The notes under the pieces were generated by a model. The model did no database searches. It worked only from the letters and a program-made list of their open reading frames with translations, and was not told where the DNA came from. From positions 186,001 to 250,000 of the forward strand of contig NZ_JANLOD010000048.1 of assembly GCF_025466085.1 (NCBI RefSeq): DNA of 64,000 nt. The letters run 5' to 3'. Source of the stretch: Pseudomonas sp. 14P_8.1_Bac3. GTDB lineage: Bacteria > Pseudomonadota > Gammaproteobacteria > Pseudomonadales > Pseudomonadaceae. Below, one piece after another: positions 38,301 to 45,773 of this stretch. The translations under genes were made by a program, and so were the position numbers. Positions within the stretch are counted from its first letter, which is position 1, and each line of letters begins with the position of its first letter.

Positions 38301-39575
38301 ATGACTTCGTTGATTCGTGCCGGCGCTCACACTGTCTTGCCCGTGCTCGCCTGTTCGTTGGCGCTGGCGGGGTTCAGCCCTTGGGCGCAGGCGGATTTTT
38401 TCGCCGACTCTCATGCCTCGTTCGAAACCCGTAACGTGTATTTCAATCGCGACTTCAGGGACGGGCCGAGCACGCAGCAATCGAAACGCGAGGAGTGGGC
38501 CCAGGGCCTGATTCTCAAGTTCGAGTCGGGCTACACCCCGGGCATGGTCGGTTTCGGCCTGGACATGATCGGCATGCTGGGCCTGCAACTGGATTCGAGC
38601 CCCGACCGGGCGGGCAGCGGTTTGCTGCCGGTGCGTTCCAACGGCCGCGCCGACCCGGAGTACAGCAAGCTGGGGGTGACCGCCAAGGTCAAGGTCTCGC
38701 AGACGGAACTGAAGGTCGGTTCGCTGATTCCGTCCTTGCCGACGCTGCGCCCCAACGACGGGATGATCCTGCCGCAATCGTTCCGCGGTGCGCTGGTCAC
38801 CTCCCAGGAAGTGCCCGACACAACGATCACGGCAGGGCAGTTGCAGAAGGTCATCGCCCGTAATGACACCAGTGCCGAAGACATAGCGCTGAACAACAAG
38901 AACCAGCGCTTCACCCGTAATGCACAAGGCGACCACCTGACCCTGGCCGGCTTCGACCGCAAGCTCACCGACCAGGTCAAATTCAGCTATCACTATGCGC
39001 AACTGAGCGATGTCTACAGCCAGTACTTCGTCGGGCTGATTGCCACCCAGCCCCTCGGCCCGGGCGTGCTGAGCGGCGACCTGCGTTTCGCCACCAGCAA
39101 GGATCAAGGCTTGGCCAAAGGCGGCAAGATCGACAACCAGGCGCTCAATGGCATGCTCGCTTATGCCGTCGGCGGCCATAAGTTCAGTGCCGGTTACCAA
39201 CAGATGATGGGCAAGAATGCCTTCCCCTACATCGAAGGCAGCGATGCCTACCTGGTCAACTTCGCCCAGATCGGCGACTTCGCCGAAGCCAAAGAGCGCT
39301 CGTGGCAGGCTCGCTACGACTACGACTTCACTAAGATCGGCATTCCGGGCCTGACTTTCATGAGCCGCTACATTGCCGGCGACAACGCCGAAGTGCCGGG
39401 TGTCGCCGGCAAAGGCAACGAGTGGGAACGCAACACCGAAGTGCGCTACGTGATCCAGGACGGTACGTTCAAGAACCTGGCCTTGCGTTTGCGCAGTGCG
39501 ACCTATCGTTCGTCCTTTGCCAGGGATGCCGATGAAACGCGTATTCTGCTGACCTACACCAAGGCGTTGTGGTGA
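38301..39575 (+). CDS. OprD-family outer-membrane porin
   Basis: 424 aa. A signal peptide ends at AQA-DFFADSHA (about residue 31). The body has the alternating strand pattern of an 18-stranded OprD barrel, including SFETRNVYFNRDFR, the HKFSAGYQQMMG segment near residue 290 and the family C-terminus (RILLTYTKALW). OprD-type channels admit small carboxylates, amino acids or peptides. Placement after the amidohydrolase and small transporter suggests outer-membrane entry for that pathway's substrate. Confidence 0.92.
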   Translation: MTSLIRAGAHTVLPVLACSLALAGFSPWAQADFFADSHASFETRNVYFNRDFRDGPSTQQSKREEWAQGLILKFESGYTPGMVGFGLDMIGMLGLQLDSSPDRAGSGLLPVRSNGRADPEYSKLGVTAKVKVSQTELKVGSLIPSLPTLRPNDGMILPQSFRGALVTSQEVPDTTITAGQLQKVIARNDTSAEDIALNNKNQRFTRNAQGDHLTLAGFDRKLTDQVKFSYHYAQLSDVYSQYFVGLIATQPLGPGVLSGDLRFATSKDQGLAKGGKIDNQALNGMLAYAVGGHKFSAGYQQMMGKNAFPYIEGSDAYLVNFAQIGDFAEAKERSWQARYDYDFTKIGIPGLTFMSRYIAGDNAEVPGVAGKGNEWERNTEVRYVIQDGTFKNLALRLRSATYRSSFARDADETRILLTYTKALW

Positions 39576-39703
39576 GTGAGCCTCTGGATGGCGGTGGCTG
39601 ATTCGCGGATGCCTCAAGGATGCCTACCAACCTCCGGGATGCTGAATAGTTCCTCCGATTCACTTAGGCGCGGCGTAGACACCGCCGCTAACCAGGGATG
39701 CCC

Positions 39704-40477
39704 ATGATTGAACTGAACGAAGTCACCGCCTTTCAACAACAGACGCGGGTTTTCGACCGAGTCTCGCTGAAGATCGGCTACAACGAGCGAGTCGCCATTC
39801 TTGGCCCTAATGGTGCGGGCAAGAGCACGCTGTTGAAACTCATCAATCGCGAGATTTATCCCGTCGAACGAGTGGGTAGCTACTTGAAACTGTTCGGAAA
39901 TGAAACCGTCAATCTCTGGGCGCTGCGTAGCAAAATCGGTTTCGTTTCCCAGGACATGCAAGAAGATTACACCCCGTACACGTCTGCACTGGATGTGATT
40001 GTTTCCGGATTCTTCGGCGCCATGGGGGCGCACGCTCACCTACAACCGAGCGAGGATCAAATCAATTTGGCTCGCACGCTCATGACGCAGCTGTGCATGG
40101 ATATCGACGAACAACGTATGTTTCAACGCCTTTCGACGGGGCAGAAACGTCGATTGCTGTTGGCGCGCGCATTGGTTCATCATCCTCAAGCGTTAATCCT
40201 GAATGAGCCTACCAGTGGCTTGGACATGGGTGCGAGCTTAGGGCTGCTGTCTCTGATGCGCAGTTTCTGCGGAGAGGGAAGGGCAATGATCATTACGACT
40301 CACCACATTGACGAAATCATTCCTGAGATCGATCGGGTGATCTTGATCAACCATGGGCAACTGATTGCCGATGGCCCTAAAAATGAGATTTTGACCAGCG
40401 AGAAACTGTCCGATCTTTATCAAACCGACCTGCAGGTGTCAGAGAACAATGGTTGGTACCGATGCTGGCATGGATGA
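39704..40477 (+). CDS. ABC transporter ATP-binding protein (lone)
   Basis: 257 aa from ATG 39704 (AGGG 6 nt upstream); an ATG two codons earlier is too close to that ribosome site. Walker A is GPNGAGKST (about residues 36-44), the signature LSTGQKRR (about 144) and the H-loop TTHHID (about 205). The Walker B strand reads ALILNEPTSGLD, so the usual Mg-coordinating Asp is Asn while the catalytic Glu is kept. No permease or binding-protein gene is adjacent. It resembles ModF/iron-type ATPases, but its partner and cargo are unknown. Confidence 0.85.
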   Translation: MIELNEVTAFQQQTRVFDRVSLKIGYNERVAILGPNGAGKSTLLKLINREIYPVERVGSYLKLFGNETVNLWALRSKIGFVSQDMQEDYTPYTSALDVIVSGFFGAMGAHAHLQPSEDQINLARTLMTQLCMDIDEQRMFQRLSTGQKRRLLLARALVHHPQALILNEPTSGLDMGASLGLLSLMRSFCGEGRAMIITTHHIDEIIPEIDRVILINHGQLIADGPKNEILTSEKLSDLYQTDLQVSENNGWYRCWHG

Positions 40478-40528
40478 GCCCATGGTTATGCTTTCAACGG
40501 CTGGTGATGTGAAGATCATGCTCAATGT

Positions 40529-40891
40529 TCAGCGTTTGTCTGGGAGTAGGAAATCTACCTCGTAGATACCCCGTGCCGCACGGATGGTCACAGGGTGTGT
40601 GACTGGCCTTACGTCACTCAACTCCCATGCGAGCCAGCCATCCTCAAAATAGCTTGCACAGGCCGCTTGCATATCAGCGAGGATGAAGGGACGCACGGCT
40701 TTCCCACGCACAATTGCGACGGCAATACCATTATCGTCTTCGTCTCCATCGTTATGGAGAAATCGCTCGTTTTCCACAATCAGGAGATCCTCGGAAGGAT
40801 CTAAGTCTGGAAGCCAACGACGGACTTCGAGGATTTTCTCGCCAGAAGCGATTCGGCCGCCACTGGGCCGTACAATGGATAAAGCCTTTAT
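40529..40891 (-). pseudogene. ASCH-domain-like protein, start codon ATA in place of ATG
   Basis: The minus-strand frame is open for 121 codons from codon ATA at 40889-40891 to TGA at 40529. A textbook ribosome site (AGGAG at 40898-40902) lies 6 nt before the ATA, and an in-frame TAG sits just upstream, so no other start exists before residue 30. The N-terminus reads IKALSIVRPSGGRIASGEK and continues to ILEVRRW, matching the ASCH hallmark (KALSI...G-x-K-x-x-E-x-R). ASCH proteins bind RNA or modified nucleosides. Either the gene uses a rare ATA start or an ATG was lost by one G-to-A change. A GTG at 40777 would drop half the domain. Confidence 0.55.
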
Positions 40892-40902
40892 GGTTCTCTC
40901 CT

Positions 40903-41162
40903 AAGAATTAGACGCTTGGAAAATAGTCGCTTCGACAGGATTCTCTCGTTGACCGACCTGTGATTTTAGGTGGACTCCATCGCCTTAAGCGATGGCATCA
41001 GGAAGGTATATTGCCCGGACGGTTACGCCGGCGATACGGCCGGATGCCCCTGTGCGGCTGGCCTGGCAACCAGTGATCGCGTTACCGCACGTGCACCGTT
41101 TGCAATCAAAGAACGCGCAACCGGCTTGGTTGTTTTCTCCACTCGATATCGAGAGCCCAGTC
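40903..41162. other. Gap with no confident gene
   Basis: About 260 bases between the ASCH-like gene and the 54-aa membrane gene. A short minus-strand frame at 40985-41185 has cysteines but no ribosome site and no family resemblance, so nothing is called here. Confidence 0.5.
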
Positions 41163-41327
41163 TCAGTCGGTCGACTGAGCCCCATAGATATGCACCAGAG
41201 CGCCGAGCGCCACGGTGCTCGTCAAAATGGCCATGAATAGGGGCGGTTGAGCCGCCTGTGGCCCTTCTACCAAGGCGTAAACCAGAACGCCTATTACCAC
41301 TGTCAACGCAACTGCAATTTTGCCCAT
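41163..41327 (-). CDS. Small membrane protein (54 aa)
   Basis: From ATG 41327 to TGA 41163-41165, with AGGA about 9 nt upstream. The peptide starts MGKIAVALTVVIGVLVYALV, then has a short polar turn (EGPQAAQPP) and a second hydrophobic helix (LFMAILTSTVALGALVHIYG), a two-helix hairpin. No family was recognised. The ribosome site, composition and hydrophobic periodicity support a real gene; its role is unknown. Confidence 0.55.
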   Translation of the reverse strand: MGKIAVALTVVIGVLVYALVEGPQAAQPPLFMAILTSTVALGALVHIYGAQSTD

Positions 41328-41483
41328 GTCCGATTTCCTGAAGGGTAGCGACTGACTGAGGTTATAGCGCCACTACGTGTCAGAGCGTAGTTGAGCAATA
41401 TGACGGTTTTGCGTTTTTTACTATGTTCAAGCAGTTTTGGTCGACGTACCTCGGTCGTGTCCTGAGCGACATAACCTCCTTTT

Positions 41484-44400
41484 TTAAAATTGGGTACCTA
41501 GCCTGAGCATCAGTGCATGGGATCTTGAGTCGTCACCCAACCCAAAGGAGCCTTGATAGCTCACGCCTGTCGTCAACCTGCAGGGTAGGGCAACGTCCGC
41601 CCCCAGCACGACGGTCATCAGGTTTTCGCTTTGCCCTTGAGTGGACACGCCATAGGTGGAGTCACTAATGTCGGCGTACCCCATGCGTGCCGTGCTGTCA
41701 CCGCTGAAGGTGTGGCTGTATTCGAGGCGGCCACGCAGGGTCAGCTCGGTCGGTTTCAGCGTAAAGCTATATTGTCCGCGCAGGCCACCCGTTCCGGACA
41801 ATACGTTCATGCGTTGTGCCGCGTATGCCAGGTCGAACGCGCCGCTGCCGGATTCGCGAAATCCATCGAGCTTTGTCGATGACACGTCGACACGGCCATA
41901 GGGTGCAACACGCCAGGTGTCTTCCCTGAATTCATAACCCGAACTGAGCGAGCCGAAGAACTGGTCGCCGTCACGCGAGCCCTTGGCGTATCCGCCGTTG
42001 TCGGTCACATAGCGGCGGCTGTCGAACGACAGGTTGCTGTACCCAAGCAAGCCGTCGATGAACACGCGGCCCGGGTGGAAACTGCCGTAGATCGCGCCGC
42101 TGAAGGAGTCGCCTTTGCTGTGGCTGCCTTCGGAGCCGATATCGCTGGAGTCCCGCCCATACCCGAAACCGATACCGGCGGTGAAGGCATCGAAGAAGCG
42201 ATAGTCGACGCCGGCGCTCATGCCGACCATGGTGCTGTCGAGCTTCACATCGTCTCGGCGGGTATCACTGACGTTGACGTAGCCACCACTCCAGAACGAC
42301 AGGTTCTCATCTCCCAGCAATGCGCTGTTTGAGCCGGGGGCTGCGGACAATTGTGGGGAGGCTGTGCGATCACTGCCACTGAGTGACGACAGCGCCTGGT
42401 ACATCTCCGAGGCGCTGGTATTGCCGATGCGTGACTGGCGTGATTGCGGCAAGCCGAGTTGCAAGTTGAAGCTGCTGCCGCGCCGGTTCTCTTTGTCGTG
42501 CAGTTGTTCGAGGCGGTCGTTGAAATTGTCGATCTGCGCCCGGGCAAAACGTGCGGCACTTTGCGCCTGGGCGCCGAGCATGCCGATCACTTCCTGGTCT
42601 TTACTCGGGTCGGAGCGTCCGGCCACTTGCAGCGTCAGGGTGATGGGTTGCGACGCGCCCCAGCGATTGCTCAGGGAGTAACGGATAATCGCAGCGCCTG
42701 AAGCTTGTGCGGCAGCCACAAATGTCAGACTCGTCCCGCTGAGCGTCGTCTGTCCCATGGCTTTGGAAGGCGTGTCCACCAATGCCGCGCCGGTGAATGG
42801 CCCGCCGCTGATGCCATCGGCCAGGTTCACGGTGACTGCCTGCCCGGCGTACAAGGAGGCACTGCGGTCGGCGCCGCTTGGCAACGTGGCGCCGATGCTC
42901 AGGCTGTAAGCGACATTGAGCGTCGCACTGGTGGCGTCCATGATTTGCACGGCAATAGTCGCCGAACCTGCTTCCGAAGGTGTGCCGGAAATTGTCCCGG
43001 AGGAGGCGTCGATGTTCAGGCCCGACGGCAGGCCGGTGGCACTGAAGCGATAGGGGCTGCTGCCACCGCTCACGCTCAATGCTTGTGAATAGCGTGCACC
43101 GATTGTTGCCGCTGGCAGCGAACCGGCGGCGGGAGACACGATCAGGGCAGGGGCTAAAATCGTCAGATTGACCGTCGCGGCCGGCGAGGTGCCTGAGGCA
43201 TTACTGGCGGTGTAGGTGAAGCTGTCCGTCCCGAAGAACCCGGCTACAGGCGTGTAGGTGATCGTCAGGCCTCTGGCCACCGCACTGCCGTGCATTGGCG
43301 CTGTGACAACCGCTACCGATGTGGCTGTTCCGCCCGCCAGTGACAGCGCGATGCTGCCGCTGCTGTCGGCGGCGATGGAGGCGGAAACCGGATTGGCCAC
43401 GGGCACTGGCCCACTAGCAATGTTCAGCGTGTAATTGGCGTTGCCGACGGCGCCATGTCGATCCGTCACGCTGACAGAGAAGTTATAGCTGCCAGGACTG
43501 GCAGGCGTACCACTCAGAACCCCACTGGCCGCATCGAGGTTCAGCCCGGCAGGAACTCCGGAGCTTGTATAGCTATAAGGTGCCGAGCCCCCGGTTGAGC
43601 TGAACGATTGACTGTAGGCTGTTCCAGCCAGACCAGCAGGCAACGCACCGGCAGCCGGGGTCAGCACCAGTGTCGGGGGCGTCACTGTGAGCGTGACCGT
43701 AGCGGGGGAGGAGGTGCCCGACAAGTTGCTGGCGGTGTAGGTGAAGCTGTCTGAGCCTGAGTAACCTGTCACGGGGGTGTAGGTGATCGTGGTACCACTA
43801 GCAACTGCAGAACCGTGGAGCGGGGCAGAGGCGACAGCAACCGAACTGGCAACACCGCCGGACAGCGCCAGGTTCACTGGCGTACTGGCATTGGCGACAA
43901 CCGTGGCAGAAACAGCACCTGTGACGGGCAGTGCGCCTGCGACGATGCTGACCGAATAGCCCGTGCTACCCGTTGCGCCATGGCTGTCGGTGGCCGTAAT
44001 CGTGAAGTTGAAACTGCCGACACTGGTGGGTGTTCCGCTCAACATTCCGCTGGCCGGATCAAGATTCAAACCTGTGGGAACAGTCCCCGAACTTGCATAA
44101 CTGTAGGGCGCGGTTCCGCCCGCAGCGCTGAGCGATTGACTGTAGGCCGTGCCAACCTGGCCTGCGGGCAAGGAGCCCGGGGTCACCGCCAGTGTTGGCG
44201 GCGTCACGGTGATGGATACGGTGGCCGCTGAAGAACTGCCTGCCGTATTGCTCGCCGTGTAAGTGAAGCTGTCCGTTCCTGAATAACCTGCAGCCGGCGT
44301 ATAGGTGATGGAGGTGCCACTAGCGGTGGCAACCCCGTGTAAAGGGGCGGATGTAACGGCAATCGACGTCGCAGTACCGCCTGAGAGCGCCAAAGTGATC

Positions 44401-45230
44401 GGATTGCCAGAGCTGTTGGCAGCCACGGTCGCGGACACATTGCTCGCATCTGGCGCAGCGACGGCCCGAGTGACCGTGATGGTGTACAGGTGGGTGGTGC
44501 TGCCGTCCTGGGCAGTACCCGATACGCTGATCGTGTTCGACCCCGTATTCAGGCTGATCGCTGGCGAGGTAGCGCCCGAGCCCACGCTCACTCCGTTGAC
44601 CGTGATCGTAGCGTTACTGTCGGAGGCCGTCGGCGTGAAGGTGATTGACGATACGTTACTCGCGACCGCGACGTTGTAGGCACTAGTGCCCGATGAAAAT
44701 GAAGGCGACAAAGTACCGGCTGAGGGGATCAGGTTCGACAGGGTGGCATCGCTGGAAACCGCCGCACCACAGTTGATGGTCACCGCGCTCAGGTAAGTGC
44801 CGACCTTGGTGCTGATGAACAGCCCGTTGGTCAGATCTGCAGCCGAAGCACTGCCCGCTTGGCTACCTGCGCTGCCGGTGTTGCTGCGGTAGTCAAAGTA
44901 GGGCGAGAAGGTAGTCGGGTTGCGCAGGATCACGTTATCGGCGGACGACGGATTGCTGTTGCCGACGTTGCCGCCATTGTCGTTGAAAGTCACCGAGACG
45001 CTTTCGCCGGCGGCGAAAGAACCGGCAGGAAAGGAGCGTGAAAAGGTACCCGAACCGCTCAGACCGTTGAGCGTCGTGCAACTGGCAGACAGCGCGTAGG
45101 CCGTTGAGGAATCAAACAGCAGGCTGCTGATTGCCAGTGCCATGAACACAAAAAACCTGGAAACCCTGGATGAAACGTATCGACCGTTTAGTGCCTTTGT
45201 GTCGCAGACAAGCTTTTGTGTTGGGTACAT
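41484..45230 (-). CDS. Autotransporter with tandem Ig/cadherin-like repeats
   Basis: 1248 aa from ATG 45230; an internal ATG at residue 30 would give a more standard signal peptide (MALAISSLLFDSSTAYA). After the signal comes a cysteine-containing N-terminal domain (to about 160), a cadherin-like beta-sandwich (about 160-256), then three tandem modules of about 175 aa (261-436, 437-611, 612-784), each an APLHGxA...YTP..GYSGTDSFTYTASN unit plus a putative-Ig unit (SGTP...). A degenerate fourth half unit and a helical linker (about 870-910) follow, then a C-terminal autotransporter barrel (about 990-1248, ending RLGTQF). It is surface-exposed, probably an adhesin. It has no clear operon partner. 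Confidence 0.9.
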   Translation of the reverse strand: MYPTQKLVCDTKALNGRYVSSRVSRFFVFMALAISSLLFDSSTAYALSASCTTLNGLSGSGTFSRSFPAGSFAAGESVSVTFNDNGGNVGNSNPSSADNVILRNPTTFSPYFDYRSNTGSAGSQAGSASAADLTNGLFISTKVGTYLSAVTINCGAAVSSDATLSNLIPSAGTLSPSFSSGTSAYNVAVASNVSSITFTPTASDSNATITVNGVSVGSGATSPAISLNTGSNTISVSGTAQDGSTTHLYTITVTRAVAAPDASNVSATVAANSSGNPITLALSGGTATSIAVTSAPLHGVATASGTSITYTPAAGYSGTDSFTYTASNTAGSSSAATVSITVTPPTLAVTPGSLPAGQVGTAYSQSLSAAGGTAPYSYASSGTVPTGLNLDPASGMLSGTPTSVGSFNFTITATDSHGATGSTGYSVSIVAGALPVTGAVSATVVANASTPVNLALSGGVASSVAVASAPLHGSAVASGTTITYTPVTGYSGSDSFTYTASNLSGTSSPATVTLTVTPPTLVLTPAAGALPAGLAGTAYSQSFSSTGGSAPYSYTSSGVPAGLNLDAASGVLSGTPASPGSYNFSVSVTDRHGAVGNANYTLNIASGPVPVANPVSASIAADSSGSIALSLAGGTATSVAVVTAPMHGSAVARGLTITYTPVAGFFGTDSFTYTASNASGTSPAATVNLTILAPALIVSPAAGSLPAATIGARYSQALSVSGGSSPYRFSATGLPSGLNIDASSGTISGTPSEAGSATIAVQIMDATSATLNVAYSLSIGATLPSGADRSASLYAGQAVTVNLADGISGGPFTGAALVDTPSKAMGQTTLSGTSLTFVAAAQASGAAIIRYSLSNRWGASQPITLTLQVAGRSDPSKDQEVIGMLGAQAQSAARFARAQIDNFNDRLEQLHDKENRRGSSFNLQLGLPQSRQSRIGNTSASEMYQALSSLSGSDRTASPQLSAAPGSNSALLGDENLSFWSGGYVNVSDTRRDDVKLDSTMVGMSAGVDYRFFDAFTAGIGFGYGRDSSDIGSEGSHSKGDSFSGAIYGSFHPGRVFIDGLLGYSNLSFDSRRYVTDNGGYAKGSRDGDQFFGSLSSGYEFREDTWRVAPYGRVDVSSTKLDGFRESGSGAFDLAYAAQRMNVLSGTGGLRGQYSFTLKPTELTLRGRLEYSHTFSGDSTARMGYADISDSTYGVSTQGQSENLMTVVLGADVALPCRLTTGVSYQGSFGLGDDSRSHALMLRLGTQF
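42875..44450 (-). repeat. Three tandem about 525-bp coding repeats in the autotransporter
   Basis: DNA encoding residues 261-785 consists of three homologous modules of 176, 175 and 173 codons. Shared protein landmarks are APLHG or APMHG, GTDSFTYTASN or GSDSFTYTASN, and LSGTP or ISGTP. Module number could vary between strains by recombination. Confidence 0.85.
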
Positions 45231-45773
45231 GCAGATAAACCTGATTCAAAGCCGAGTGCGGGTTCGCCGGGCGCGCGCAATGCTGCCCATTCTGGCGACT
45301 CGTACGATATCGACTGAGCAGAATGAGTCTTTAAGGCGGAGTTAGAGGTGACTTGTGAGATCGTCGCCAGCCGGGTGGGTCTTGAGCGGAGTCATGTCAA
45401 TGTAGACATCTCTAACATGACACCTCGTTTAACAAGTGGGCCATGTCAGATGTTCATAGGCAGGCCGTTACTATGTTTTGCGGCAGGTCCGAAGGCTATT
45501 GGCGTGGAAATGTTCATCGGTCCAAGTTCATGGAAACCGGGCTGCAGCTTCCGGACTGTCCGCGCCAGCAGAACATCAAAACGGCCAAGCACCCCGACCA
45601 TTCCAGCCAAACCGCGGCAATCTGATACTGTTTTTTATGTTGGATCTGAGCCTTTTATTAGTTAGCCGGCGCTCTATAGAGTGCGCGTCCGAAGCACTAG
45701 TGGACAGTGATCGGCCGCCACTATTTCTGGCTCTCTGAAGACCGGACGACCTCGAGAGTCTTCAGGAACCACC
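45231..45773. other. 543-bp intergenic region with dyads, no confident gene
   Basis: It contains a GTCATGT (45391-45397) / ACATGAC (45415-45421) inverted repeat and, just before the next gene, a CTGAAGAC/GTCTTCAG hairpin. A 60-codon plus-strand frame (45443-45625) has no ribosome site or recognisable relatives and is not called. A decayed mobile element end is possible for the GTCATGT dyad, but no transposase is visible. Confidence 0.5.
45735..45765 (+). promoter_or_regulatory. Leader hairpin adjoining the GGDEF-EAL ribosome site
   Basis: CTGAAGAC (45735-45742) pairs with GTCTTCAG (45758-45765). The 3' arm abuts the Shine-Dalgarno AGGAA (from 45764) 5-10 nt before the ATG at 45774, so folding would affect ribosome access. 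A regulatory role is inferred from position only. Confidence 0.4.

Noticed and set aside
40529..40777. ASCH-like gene starting at GTG 40777
   Set aside because: This start has no ribosome site and would remove the conserved N-terminal half that is in frame upstream.
40985..41185. 66-codon minus-strand frame with several cysteines
   Set aside because: No ribosome site; overlaps the end of the better-supported 54-aa gene.
45443..45625. 60-codon plus-strand frame between the autotransporter and GGDEF-EAL genes
   Set aside because: No ribosome site, no recognisable relatives and odd composition; left as intergenic.
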